DNA from: Macromonas nakdongensis
GTDB lineage: Bacteria; Pseudomonadota; Gammaproteobacteria; Burkholderiales; Burkholderiaceae_C
DNA length: 49,257 nucleotides
Assembly (NCBI RefSeq): GCF_002837145.1
Contig: NZ_NWMV01000022.1
Span: 1 to 49,257, forward strand
Direction of reading: 5' to 3'
The notes below the pieces were generated by a model. The model was not told the origin of the DNA and made no database searches. It saw only the letters and a program-made list of their open reading frames with translations. Below, piece by piece: positions 1 to 10,279 of this stretch. The position numbers were made by a program, and so were the translations under genes. The first letter of the stretch is position 1. Every line of letters begins with the position of its first letter.

Positions 1-704
1 GGCGTGGGCGCGGTGCTGGCCTGGGCCGGGCGGGTGTCGCTGGGCAAGGGCTGGCTGGCCAGCCAGCTGGCCACGGCGGACACGTCGTCGGCGTCCAACC
101 GTTGGGCAATGGTGGCCATGCAATCGGGGGCGTGGGCGCGGCGCAGACCGGTCCGCCAGGCGCCCATCTGGGCGTTCAGGTAGTCGCGCGGCAGCCCGAG
201 CAGGCCGGGGGTGGCCGGTTGCACGCCGGTCAGGCGTTCGCCGTGGCATTGCACGCAGGCGGGCACTTGGCGGCGGGCGTCGCCGTGCAGGGCCAGGGTT
301 TCACCGCGTTGCAGGGCTTCGGGGCTGGTGCGCACCTGGCTGGGCGTGGGGTAGGGCAGGTCCAGGCCGGCAAAGTGCTCGGCCATGGTGCGCAGGTAGG
401 CGTCGCTCAGGGGGCTCAGCATCTGGCCCATGGGGCGGTAGTGCCGCCGGCCGTCACGAAAGTTCAGCAGTTGGTGGTAAAGGTAACCGGCCGGCTTGCC
501 GGCGATGCGCGGGTAGTAGCCGTCGGGGGCGGCGCGGCCCTGGGCGCCGTGGCAGGCGGTGCAGGCCAGCATGCGTTGGGCCATCGAGTCTTCGAAGGGG
601 CTGGCGCTGTGCGCCAGGCCGGCGGCCCAGCACGCCATGGCCAGCGCCGCGGCGGTGCTCCAGCGCCGGGGGTGCGACGGGCGCGAAAAAAGCGGTGTGT
701 GCAT
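1..704 (-). CDS. Diheme c-type cytochrome, 3' end cut by window edge
   Basis: Reading from an ATG at 704 down to base 1 gives about 234 residues without a stop. An N-terminal hydrophobic stretch (about residues 17-31, ending AHSAS) looks like a Sec signal peptide. Two CXXCH haem-attachment sites are visible: CTACH shortly after the signal and CVQCH about 100 residues later. The arrangement fits a periplasmic diheme cytochrome of the c4/c553 type that carries electrons between respiratory complexes. The C-terminal part (LDADDVSAVASWLA) matches the usual last helix of such domains, so only a short tail is missing. It is divergent from katG with 149 bp between the two starts. Its electron donor and acceptor cannot be told from the sequence. 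Other ORFs covering this stretch have none of these motifs. Confidence 0.85.
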   Translation of the reverse strand, partial: MHTPLFSRPSHPRRWSTAAALAMACWAAGLAHSASPFEDSMAQRMLACTACHGAQGRAAPDGYYPRIAGKPAGYLYHQLLNFRDGRRHYRPMGQMLSPLSDAYLRTMAEHFAGLDLPYPTPSQVRTSPEALQRGETLALHGDARRQVPACVQCHGERLTGVQPATPGLLGLPRDYLNAQMGAWRTGLRRAHAPDCMATIAQRLDADDVSAVASWLASQPLPSDTRPAQASTAPT

Positions 705-808
705 GTGGCGATGTTATGCCGAAGCAGATTTGGCTATCGCGGTGATTGGTAAAGATGACCCCGCCAGCGCCCGCCGCTCCGTACACTTGATTTCGGTCGC
801 GGCGTTGA

Positions 809-3019
<2,211 letters not shown>

Positions 3020-3028
3020 GTCCGACCG

Positions 3029-3056
3029 CCCCGCCACCGCCTGCGGCGGTGCGGGG
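3029..3056. terminator. Hairpin between convergent katG and SDR genes
   Basis: CCCCGC, a bulged C, then ACCGCC pairs with GGCGGT and GCGGGG around a TGC loop, making a 12-bp GC stem ten bases after the katG stop. Only a short T-containing tail (CTTG) follows, so it may stabilise the 3' end rather than be a textbook intrinsic terminator. Confidence 0.55.
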
Positions 3057-3079
3057 CTTGTGCGTGGGGACGGCAGGCC

Positions 3080-3850
3080 TCAGCGCGCCCAGGCGCAGCC
3101 GCCGTCCACCACCAGGGTGGAGCCCACCACGTAGTCGCCGGCGCGCGAGGCCAGGTAGATGGCCGCACCCGCGATGTCCTCGGGCGTGCCGATGCGGCCC
3201 AGGGGCACGCGGTTGGCCACGTCGTCGGCGTGGTCCCGGGCGTCCTTGTTCATCTCGGAGGCGAAGGGGCCGGGGGCGATGGCGCTGACCGCAATCCGCT
3301 GCGGCGCCAGGGTCAGCGCCATGCGTTTGGTCAGGTGGATCAGGCCGGCCTTGCTGGCCGCGTAGGAATAGGTTTCCCAGGGGTTCACCGTCACGCCGTC
3401 GATGGAGGCGATGTGGATGACCTTGGCCAGGTGCTCGGTGGCGGCGCGCTTGAGCATCGGCGTGAGGGCCTGCGTCAGAAAGAACGGCGACTTCATGTTC
3501 AGGTCCACCACCTTGTCCCAACCGCTTTCCGGGAAGGTGTCGTACGGGGCGCCCCAGGCCGCCCCGGCGTTGTTCACCAGGATGTCCAGCCGGTCTTCGT
3601 GCTGGGCGTAGGCCGCGACCAGGCCCTGGATGCCTTCCAGCGTGGACACGTCGGCCGGCAGCGACACGCAGTGCCCCAGCGCCGACAGTTCTTGTGCCGC
3701 CTGGTCGCAGGCGGCGGCCTTGCGCGCCGAAATGTAGACGCGCGCGCCCTGTGCGAGGAAGCCTTCGGCGATCATGCGGCCGATGCCGCGCGAGCCGCCG
3801 GTGATGAGGGCGCTGCGCCCTTGGAGGGAAAACAGGTTTTGGGTGTCCAT
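3080..3850 (-). CDS. SDR-family oxidoreductase, RhlG-like
   Basis: NAD(P)-dependent short-chain dehydrogenase of 256 residues. The nucleotide-binding TGGSRGIG motif is at residues 17-24 and NNAG at 93-96. The catalytic set is N118, S149, Y163 and K167 (YAASK). The C-terminal VDGG is typical of the classical family. Overall layout and local phrases (LITGGSRGIGRMIAEG, IAPGPFASEMNKD) resemble RhlG-type beta-ketoacyl reductases, but the true substrate is unknown and this could be any 3-ketoacyl or polyol dehydrogenase. The start is supported by GGAGAC about eight bases upstream. It stands alone, convergent with katG, and the 217 bp upstream up to the next gene hold nothing recognisable. Confidence 0.85.
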   Translation of the reverse strand: MDTQNLFSLQGRSALITGGSRGIGRMIAEGFLAQGARVYISARKAAACDQAAQELSALGHCVSLPADVSTLEGIQGLVAAYAQHEDRLDILVNNAGAAWGAPYDTFPESGWDKVVDLNMKSPFFLTQALTPMLKRAATEHLAKVIHIASIDGVTVNPWETYSYAASKAGLIHLTKRMALTLAPQRIAVSAIAPGPFASEMNKDARDHADDVANRVPLGRIGTPEDIAGAAIYLASRAGDYVVGSTLVVDGGCAWAR

Positions 3851-4067
3851 GCGGTGTCTCCGGTGTGGCCTGTGCGGGCCGTTGCCGGAGGGAGCTTAGA
3901 CAGTCTTGGGCGACGGGGCCGTCGCCAAGGCGCCAAGGCCGGGCGCCTTGCTGGCCACATGGCGGATGCCGCGCATGGCCGAACACCCCCGCGCCTGCCG
4001 CTGGAGATTTCGCGCGGCAACACCACTGTGCGGGTCGATGTGCTGCGCGACCAACGGCTGTCCAGGC

Positions 4068-4484
4068 TCACGGGACGCCGAACAGACCGTCCTCGTTGAG
4101 CAGTTCGTAGGCGATCTCGGGGCGCCGCTCCATGCTTTTCCTGATGGCGGTCGGGATGCTCTGACGCGTCTTGCGGCACAGACCGCGCTGTTCATGCACG
4201 AGGATGACGATGCCGCGCAAGGTGCGCACTTCGTGGGGACCGGGGGCAATGCTCAGACGCATGCCCAGTTGTTCTTGCATGCGCCCTTGCATGTGGCGCA
4301 GGTCAGACAGGCTGCTCAGGTTTTCCAGCCGTTCCAGCAGGCGCTTTTCCTCTTCCCGGGTCAGGCGCATCACTCGCAGGTCGGCATCGGGTTCGGCCAG
4401 CAGGGCATCCCGGTCGCACACGCAGGCGCCGGGCGGGCATTCGGTGCGGATCGGGTGGGGCAATGGTTTCATGTCCTGCGCCAC
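4068..4484 (-). CDS. Conserved hypothetical protein, 138 aa
   Basis: I do not recognise a named family. The N-terminus carries a small Cys cluster (ECPPGACVCDR, three Cys in about ten residues) that could bind a metal but is too short to call. A charged, probably helical segment follows (LTREEEKRLLERLENLSSL), then a C-terminal region ending ELLNEDGLFGVP. Codon use matches the neighbours and there is no signal peptide or membrane segment, so a cytosolic protein is likely. The start is uncertain: a GTG at 4484 or an ATG at 4472, neither with a well-placed ribosome site. The tRNA terminator lies immediately upstream, so the gene needs its own promoter. Confidence 0.6.
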   Translation of the reverse strand: MAQDMKPLPHPIRTECPPGACVCDRDALLAEPDADLRVMRLTREEEKRLLERLENLSSLSDLRHMQGRMQEQLGMRLSIAPGPHEVRTLRGIVILVHEQRGLCRKTRQSIPTAIRKSMERRPEIAYELLNEDGLFGVP

Positions 4485-4491
4485 GGGGCCG

Positions 4492-4526
4492 AAAAAAAAC
4501 CCAACATCGGGGATGCTGGGTTTTTT
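4492..4526. terminator. Intrinsic terminator of the CAT tRNA, bidirectional
   Basis: AAAACCCAACATC pairs with GATGCTGGGTTTT (one A-C mismatch) around a GGG loop, flanked by an eight-base A run and a six-base T run. On the minus strand it ends the tRNA transcript with a T run. The plus strand also gives a valid terminator. Confidence 0.85.
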
Positions 4527-4532
4527 CTTGTT

Positions 4533-4609
4533 TGGTGGCTCCTCCCTGATTCGAACAGGGGACCTGCGGATTATGATTCCGTCGCTCTAACCGGCTGAGC
4601 TAAGGAGCC
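4533..4609 (-). tRNA. tRNA with CAT anticodon (Met or lysidine-type Ile2)
   Basis: The 77-nt cloverleaf on the minus strand has acceptor GGCTCCT paired with the 3' GGAGCC region, a D-arm with GCTC...GAGC, anticodon loop ATCATAA (CAT) and T-loop TTCGAATC, and it encodes its own CCA. The anticodon stem has four good pairs plus an A-C at its base. CAT can be elongator Met or tRNA-Ile2, whose C34 is changed to lysidine by TilS. The initiator is unlikely because no three-GC-pair anticodon stem is present. I cannot settle Met versus Ile2 by eye. Confidence 0.93.
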
Positions 4610-4646
4610 TGAAGCCTTGAATTATAGCCACAAAAATGGGCTCGTA

Positions 4647-5429
4647 TCAAGCGTGCTGGAAGACGGCCGGGCGTTTTTCCACAAAAGCGGCCATGCCTTC
4701 CTTTTGGTCGGCGGTGGCGAACAGGGCGTGGAACATGCGGCGCTCGAACATCATGCCGTCGGCCAGCGGGCCTTCGAAGGCGCGGTTCACGGTTTCCTTG
4801 GCGGCCATCACCGCCATTTGCGAGAAACCGGCGATCGTCAGCGCCGCGCCCAGGGCCTCGTCCATCAGCTTGTCCAGCGGCACCACGCGGCTGACCAGAC
4901 CGGCGCGTTCGGCTTCGGTCGCGTCCATCATGCGGCCGGTCAGGCACAGGTCCATGGCCTTGGCCTTGCCCACGGCACGCGGCAGGCGCTGGGTGCCGCC
5001 GGCGCCGGGGATCACGCCCAGCTTGATTTCGGGCTGGCCGAACTTGGCGTTGTCGGCGGCGATGATGAAGTCGCACATCATGGCCAGTTCGCAGCCGCCG
5101 CCCAGAGCGAAGCCGCTGACGGCGGCGATGACCGGCTTGCGGATGCTGCGCAGCGTTTCCCAGTTGCGGGTGATGTAGTCGCCCTTGTACACGTCGGCAA
5201 AGGTGTACTGGGCCATGGCCCCGATGTCGGCGCCGGCGGCAAAGGCTTTTTCACTGCCGGTCACGATCATGCAGCCGATGTCGGCGTCGGCATCAAACGC
5301 CTTGAGCGCGGCGCCGAGTTCGTCCATCAACTGGTCGTTCAAGGCGTTGAGCTGCTTGGGGCGGTGCAGCGTGACGATGCCAACGCGGCCTTCGGTGCGG
5401 ACCTGGATCATTTCGGGCGTGGTGCTCAT
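4647..5429 (-). CDS. Enoyl-CoA hydratase (crotonase)
   Basis: Crotonase-fold protein of 260 residues that should hydrate trans-2-enoyl-CoA to 3-hydroxyacyl-CoA in fatty acid or aromatic breakdown. Both catalytic glutamates of true hydratases are present: E114 in [11 protein letters not shown] and E134 in [14 protein letters not shown]. The oxyanion-hole segment AFAAGADI is at 62-69. The start at 5429 is preceded by GAGAGAC at a good distance, whereas an upstream in-frame extension is non-conserved. It resembles PaaF/short-chain hydratases, but no other beta-oxidation gene except the divergent PaaG-like crotonase is near. The tRNA gene begins 37 bases after its stop on the same strand. Confidence 0.9.
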   Translation of the reverse strand: MSTTPEMIQVRTEGRVGIVTLHRPKQLNALNDQLMDELGAALKAFDADADIGCMIVTGSEKAFAAGADIGAMAQYTFADVYKGDYITRNWETLRSIRKPVIAAVSGFALGGGCELAMMCDFIIAADNAKFGQPEIKLGVIPGAGGTQRLPRAVGKAKAMDLCLTGRMMDATEAERAGLVSRVVPLDKLMDEALGAALTIAGFSQMAVMAAKETVNRAFEGPLADGMMFERRMFHALFATADQKEGMAAFVEKRPAVFQHA

Positions 5430-5611
5430 GCGTGTCTCTCGGGGTGGTGGTTGCAGCCGCAAACTATAGCGGTTTGAGGGGAACGGCGGCTGTCGTCCAG
5501 GGAACAAATGCTGCCGCCTGCCGTGCGCCGGCCGTTTGGGCGACACCGCGGCCCGCACAATGCGTTAGATTGCTTGCTGACGCAACCACCACCCGCCGAG
5601 GAGACCACCCC

Positions 5612-6418
5612 ATGACCCCGTCCACCGCAGACGACAGCATCCTGTACACCGAACACGGCGCCGTGGCCGTGGTCACGCTCAACCGGCCGCAGGCGCTCAA
5701 CAGCTTCACCCGCGCCATGCACGTGGCCTTGCAGGCGGCTTTGCAGCGCGCCAGCGACAACCCCCAGGTGCGGGCCCTGGTGCTGACCGGTGCCGGCCGC
5801 GGGTTCTGCGCCGGCCTCGATCTGTCGGAGCTGGACTTCACCCCCGGCGAGGGCCTGCTGGAGCGCGCCAGCCCCGGGCCGGTGATCAACGACTATTTCA
5901 ACCCCACCGCACGCGCCTTCATGAACCTGCGCATGCCCACGGTGGCGGCGGTCAACGGCGTGGCCGCGGGGGCCGGAGCTTCCCTGGCCATGGCCTGCGA
6001 CATCGCCATTGCCGCACCCGGGGCCAGTTTTGTGCAGGCCTTCAGCAAGATCGGGCTGATTCCGGACGCCGGCGGCAGCTGGCTGCTGGTGGAGCGACTC
6101 GGGCTGGCCCGGGCCATGGCCCTGGCCATGACCGGCGACAAGCTGCCGGCCGCACAGGCCAAGGAATGGGGCCTGGTCTGGGACGTGGCCGAAGACCCCT
6201 TGGCCGCAGCACTGGCGCTGGCGGGAAAGCTGGCGGCCATGCCGACCCGCGCCCTGGTGGGCACCCGGGCCCTGCTGCGCGAGGCCGGCACCCGCAGCTT
6301 TGACCAGCACCTGGACGTGGAGCGCGACCTGCAAACCGCGCTCGGCCGCACCCACGACTACTTTGAAGGCGTCAACGCTTTTCTGGAGAAGCGCGCGCCC
6401 GTGTTCAAGGGCGAATGA
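5612..6418 (+). CDS. PaaG-like enoyl-CoA hydratase/isomerase
   Basis: Crotonase-family protein of 268 residues. At the second catalytic position it has D152 (GLIPDAGGSW) and lacks the first hydratase Glu (AAGAGASLAMACD). That pattern is known from PaaG, the ring 1,2-epoxyphenylacetyl-CoA isomerase/oxepin-forming enzyme, and from delta3,delta2-enoyl-CoA isomerases. The segment SFVQAFSKIGLIPDAGGSWL is strongly PaaG-like. GAGGAGA lies eight bases before the ATG. It is divergent from a normal crotonase with a 182-bp shared promoter region. No paaABCDE monooxygenase or paaK ligase is in the window, so the ring-epoxide substrate is an inference; a general isomerase role is the alternative. The gene ends 18 bp before the convergent M61 peptidase gene. 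Confidence 0.85.
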   Translation: MTPSTADDSILYTEHGAVAVVTLNRPQALNSFTRAMHVALQAALQRASDNPQVRALVLTGAGRGFCAGLDLSELDFTPGEGLLERASPGPVINDYFNPTARAFMNLRMPTVAAVNGVAAGAGASLAMACDIAIAAPGASFVQAFSKIGLIPDAGGSWLLVERLGLARAMALAMTGDKLPAAQAKEWGLVWDVAEDPLAAALALAGKLAAMPTRALVGTRALLREAGTRSFDQHLDVERDLQTALGRTHDYFEGVNAFLEKRAPVFKGE

Positions 6419-6436
6419 GCGGTCGAGCGGCGCGGC

Positions 6437-8266
6437 TCACTCCTGCAGCCAGCGGCGGGCCGCGGGGCTGTCGGCCTCGATCGTGGATGCGGGGCGCGAC
6501 AGGCGCACCACCGTTTCGGGGGCGGGCCAGTGCAGCGGGCAGCGCAGCAGGCGCCCGTCGCGGGCCACCAGGGCCACGCTGTCCGGGCTGCCGTGGGCGT
6601 ACAGGGCCACGTCGTCGAGCCGGCGCACGCGCCAGGCCTGGGGCGGCGTGTCGGGCGTGGTGGCGGGGGTTTCCAGCCCCAGCCATTCGTCGCCCGCGGC
6701 CAGGCCGGCGGCTTCGGCGGCGGAGCCTCGCAACACGTTCTTCAGCACCAGGCCGCTGGTTTCACTGACGCGCACGCCCAGGCGCTGGGCCAGCGGGGCC
6801 GGGTCGGTGTGCCACTGCACGCCGTGCCGGGGCAGCAGGGTGGCCAGTGGCAGGTCGTCGGTGCCGTGCACCCAGGCGTCCAGTTCGGTGTCGAACGCGC
6901 GCTGGCCCAGGCGTTTCAGCACTTTGCGCAGGTCGCTTTCGCGCATCGGGCCGCCGTCGCAGCGCTCGTACAGGGCGCGCATCACGGCGTCGAGCGTGGT
7001 GTGGCCCTCGGCGCGCAGGGTCAGGTCCAGGCACAGGGCCACCAGCGCGCCTTTGGTGTAGTAGCTCACCGTGGCGTTGGGGGTGTTCTCCTGCACGCGG
7101 TAGTACTTGGTCCAGGCATCGAAGCTGGCCTGGGCCACGCTCTGCACTCGCCGGCCCGGGGTCTGCTGCACCTGGTTGATGGTTTTGGCCAGCAGCTGCA
7201 GGTAGGTGGCTTCGTCGATCAGGCCGGCGCGGTGCACCAGCAGGTCGTCGTAGTAGCTGGTGAAGCCTTCGAAAAACCATAGCAGTTCGGTGTGGTTTTC
7301 GCGGTCGTAGTCGTAGCGGGTGAACTCGCGCGGGCGCAGCCGTTTGACGTTCCAGGTGTGAAAGTACTCGTGGCTGATGAGGCCGAGCAGGGTGGTGTAG
7401 CCGTCGCCGGCCTTGAGCCGGGGGACGGTGGCGTCGGCGTGCTCGGGGCGCCGCGGCAGGTCGCTGCGCTGGCAGATGAGCGCGGTGGAGTTGCGGTGCT
7501 CCAGGCCGCCGTAGCCGTCGGCGGTGGCGTGCAGCATGAACAGGTAGCTGTCGAACGGGGGGCGGCCCTGGCCCTGCGGGCCGGCTGGGCCGTGCCACAG
7601 GGCCATTTCGGCTTCGCAGATGCGCTGGGTGTCGCGCAGCAGGCGCGCGCCGTCAAAGCCGGCCGGCGCGCCGCTGACGACGAAGCGGTGGGGCACGCCG
7701 CGCACCTCGAAGTCGCCGCGCCAGAAGGTGCCCATTTCCACGGGGCAGTCGGCCAACTCGTCGTAATCGGCGGCGCGGTAGTGGCCGAAGCCGTTGGCCT
7801 GCACCCGGTGGGGGCGCAGGCCGGTGGCCAGTTGCCAGCCGGCGGTGTGGGCGTTGTCGGCCACCTCCAGGGCCTGGGGCTCGTCGGTGCGGCCCTCGGC
7901 GCGCAGGCACAGGCTGGTGGGGTTGAAGAAGCCCCGGGTCTGGTCGAGGAAGGCGGTGCGGACCGAGGCGTCGAAGGCGTAGACCTGGTAGCCGAGCGTC
8001 AGGGTCCGGGTTTTGGCGGGGGGGCGCACCTCCCAGGTGTTCTTGCCGGTTTGTGTCAATGCCAGCGGCACGCCGTCGGCATGGGCCTGCAGGCCTTGCA
8101 GGTGTTGCGAGAATTCACGAACCAGGTAACTGCCGGGAATCCAGACCGGCAGGCTCAACCGCTGGCGCGGGGCCGGGCGGTCCACTTCCAGGCGGATGTC
8201 GAAAAGGTGGGTGTGCGGGTCGAGCACGCCGACCCGGTGGCGAACGGCGGCCGAGCGGGCGGTCAT
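6437..8266 (-). CDS. M61-family metallopeptidase with PDZ domain
   Basis: Glycyl-aminopeptidase family protein of 609 residues. An N-terminal beta domain (about 8-180, including LSLPVWIPGSYLVREF) precedes a thermolysin-like catalytic domain with the zinc motif HEYFH (H299, E300, H303) and the probable third ligand E333 in FFEGFTSYYDD. A C-terminal PDZ-like segment (about 515-575) contains GLVLKNVLRGSAAEAAGLAAGDEW. No signal peptide is seen, so it is likely cytosolic. The start ATG at 8266 overlaps the dsbC stop by four bases (ATGA), giving translational coupling. An in-frame extension upstream to 8482 is a shadow of dsbC. The natural peptide substrates are unknown. Confidence 0.93.
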   Translation of the reverse strand: MTARSAAVRHRVGVLDPHTHLFDIRLEVDRPAPRQRLSLPVWIPGSYLVREFSQHLQGLQAHADGVPLALTQTGKNTWEVRPPAKTRTLTLGYQVYAFDASVRTAFLDQTRGFFNPTSLCLRAEGRTDEPQALEVADNAHTAGWQLATGLRPHRVQANGFGHYRAADYDELADCPVEMGTFWRGDFEVRGVPHRFVVSGAPAGFDGARLLRDTQRICEAEMALWHGPAGPQGQGRPPFDSYLFMLHATADGYGGLEHRNSTALICQRSDLPRRPEHADATVPRLKAGDGYTTLLGLISHEYFHTWNVKRLRPREFTRYDYDRENHTELLWFFEGFTSYYDDLLVHRAGLIDEATYLQLLAKTINQVQQTPGRRVQSVAQASFDAWTKYYRVQENTPNATVSYYTKGALVALCLDLTLRAEGHTTLDAVMRALYERCDGGPMRESDLRKVLKRLGQRAFDTELDAWVHGTDDLPLATLLPRHGVQWHTDPAPLAQRLGVRVSETSGLVLKNVLRGSAAEAAGLAAGDEWLGLETPATTPDTPPQAWRVRRLDDVALYAHGSPDSVALVARDGRLLRCPLHWPAPETVVRLSRPASTIEADSPAARRWLQE

Positions 8267-8985
8267 TTGACGTTGGACAGGGCTTGCTCGATCTTGTCGG
8301 CGCCGGCCGCCCCGGGGATGCGGGTGCCGTCCACCAGGAAGGTGGTCGGCGTGCCCGTGATGCGGGCTTTCTGACCGAAGGCCACGTTGCGGTCCAGGGC
8401 GGTGGTGTCGCAGCTGGCGCTGGGCGGGGTCACGTTGCGCAGCATCCAGTCTTCCCAGGCCTTGCCCTTGTCTTTGGCGCACCAGATGTTCTGCGATTTG
8501 GTGACCGAGTCCTGCCCCAGGATGGGGTAGAGGAAGACGTGGATGGTGACGTCGTTGATCTTGCCGATGTCTTTTTCGAAGCGTTTGCAGAAGCCGCAGT
8601 TCGGGTCTTCAAAAATCGCCAGCTTGCGCTTGCCGTTGCCGCGCACCAGGGTGAAGGAGTCCTTGAGGGGCAGGTCCTTGAAGGCGACGGCGGTGAGCTT
8701 GTCGACGCGCGCTTCGGTCAGGTTGAGGCGGGCCTTGGTGTCGATCAGGGCGCCCTGGATGAGGTAGTTGCCTTCGGCGTCGGTGTAGAGGATGTCGCTC
8801 TGGTTGACGCGGACCTCGAACAGGCCCTTCATGGGGGTGGGACGGACCTCGTCGATGGTGGGCAGGGTGGGCAGGCGTTCGGCCAGGTTTTTGCGGATGA
8901 CGGCTTCATTGGCCGCGGCGCTCAGGGCGCAGGCGGTCAGGCACAGGGTGCCCAGGGGGCGGGCCAGGCGGGTCAGGAGGTTCAT
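8263..8985 (-). CDS. dsbC: DsbC-family periplasmic disulfide isomerase
   Basis: Periplasmic thiol-disulfide isomerase that reshuffles wrong disulfide bonds, 240 residues. A signal peptide covers residues 1 to about 25 (cleavage near SAAA-N). An N-terminal dimerisation domain (about 26-85) leads into a thioredoxin fold with the CGFC active site at 130-133 in FEDPNCGFCKRF. The cis-Pro loop TGTPTTFL is near the C-terminus. Two further Cys (NIWC and SASC) match the structural disulfide of the family. It lies between the UbiH-like gene (82 bp upstream) and the coupled M61 peptidase, forming a likely three-gene operon. Its electron donor DsbD is not in the window. Confidence 0.93.
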   Translation of the reverse strand: MNLLTRLARPLGTLCLTACALSAAANEAVIRKNLAERLPTLPTIDEVRPTPMKGLFEVRVNQSDILYTDAEGNYLIQGALIDTKARLNLTEARVDKLTAVAFKDLPLKDSFTLVRGNGKRKLAIFEDPNCGFCKRFEKDIGKINDVTIHVFLYPILGQDSVTKSQNIWCAKDKGKAWEDWMLRNVTPPSASCDTTALDRNVAFGQKARITGTPTTFLVDGTRIPGAAGADKIEQALSNVK

Positions 8986-9067
8986 GCGTGTTCGGGTGTA
9001 AGAGAGGACCTCCGCGGCGCGGTGGTCTGGCCTGTTAGGGCGGGCAACTGGGGGTTTGGTTCCTGCG

Positions 9068-10213
9068 TCAGTGCGGGGCGGTGCCGGTCGGGCCCATGGC
9101 CTGTTGCACGGTCCAGTGCTTGAGGGCTTCGAGCCGGTCGAAGCCGCGCAGGCCCCAGCGGCGCAGGGCCTGGATGCGGCTGTCGCGGTGGCCGAACAGG
9201 CCGAGCAGGCCGTCTGTCACCCAGGACATGGCTGTGACATCGGCCTGGCGCGCGCGTTCGTAGCGGCGCAGCAGTTTCAGGTCGCCCAGGTCGCGCCAGT
9301 ATTCGCGTTCGCGCAGCACGCGGGCCAGTTCGGCCACGTCGCCCAGGCCCACGTTCAGGCCTTGGCCGGCCAGGGGGTGCATGGCGTGGGCGGCGTCGCC
9401 GGCCAGGGCCAGGCCGGGCTGCACCCAGCGGCGTGCGCGCGACAGCTCCAGGGGCCAGCCGGCGGCCTGTCCCTGGGGCTGCATCGCGCCCAGGGCCTGG
9501 TCACAGGCGGCGGTGACTTCGGCGGCCAGGGCCTCGGGGGGCAGCGCCAGCAAATGGGCCGCGCGCTCGTGTGCCACCGACCAGACCAGGGCCACCGCCT
9601 GGCCGTGTTCGCCTTCCAGCGGCAGCAGGGCCAGCACCTCGCCCTGGTGGAACCACTGCCGCGCCACGCCGCCGTGCGGGCGTTCGGTGCGCAGGCGCGC
9701 GGCCACAGCGGTCTGCGGGTAGGGCTTGGCGTCGAATTCAAAACCGAAGGCGTCGCGGCTGGCGCTGCGCTTGCCTTCGCACACCACGGTCAGCGCGGCG
9801 GCGGGGCGCTCGGCCAGCACGTCGATGCCCGACTGGAAACCGACCGCCTGGGCCAGGGTGACCTCCAGGGCCGGCACGTCCACGATCCAGGACAGGGGGT
9901 GGCTGGGCGTGCCCTCGAAGCGCACCGAGGCCGGGGTGGCGGGGGCGTCTTCGGCCACCCACATGTGCTGCACCGGGGTGGCCATTTCGGTGCCGTCCGC
10001 TGCCACGCCGGGCCAGACCCGCAGGCCGTCCAGCAGCGCCTTGGAGCTGGCGTTCAGCGCGTACGCGCGGATGTCGGGCGGGGCGGTGGGGGCGGTCGGG
10101 GCCGGCTCCCGCCGCACCAGTGCCACCCGCAAGCGGTCGCGGGCCAGCAGCAAGGCCAGGGCCTGCCCCACCACGCCTGCCCCCAGGATGGCCACGTCGT
10201 ACTTTTTGCTCAT
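9068..10213 (-). CDS. UbiH/COQ6-family FAD-dependent monooxygenase
   Basis: Flavoprotein aromatic hydroxylase of 381 residues, related to the ubiquinone ring hydroxylases UbiH/UbiF/UbiI. The Rossmann FAD motif at the N-terminus is VAILGAGVVGQALA. The second FAD motif near residue 285 is GDAAHAMHPLAGQGLNVGLGD, diagnostic for this family. The start is the ATG at 10213. A much longer in-frame reading to 10924 runs antisense to the MOSC gene and is a shadow. It probably hydroxylates a ubiquinone precursor at the membrane, but which ring position cannot be read from the sequence. It is the first gene of the group with dsbC and the M61 peptidase and is divergent from the MOSC gene. Confidence 0.9.
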   Translation of the reverse strand: MSKKYDVAILGAGVVGQALALLLARDRLRVALVRREPAPTAPTAPPDIRAYALNASSKALLDGLRVWPGVAADGTEMATPVQHMWVAEDAPATPASVRFEGTPSHPLSWIVDVPALEVTLAQAVGFQSGIDVLAERPAAALTVVCEGKRSASRDAFGFEFDAKPYPQTAVAARLRTERPHGGVARQWFHQGEVLALLPLEGEHGQAVALVWSVAHERAAHLLALPPEALAAEVTAACDQALGAMQPQGQAAGWPLELSRARRWVQPGLALAGDAAHAMHPLAGQGLNVGLGDVAELARVLREREYWRDLGDLKLLRRYERARQADVTAMSWVTDGLLGLFGHRDSRIQALRRWGLRGFDRLEALKHWTVQQAMGPTGTAPH

Positions 10214-10279
10214 GCCGAAATTGTAGGAGCAAGGCCCAGAGGCGGGCACAATGGGCGCTCTGTTTGGAAGAGCCCCGCC

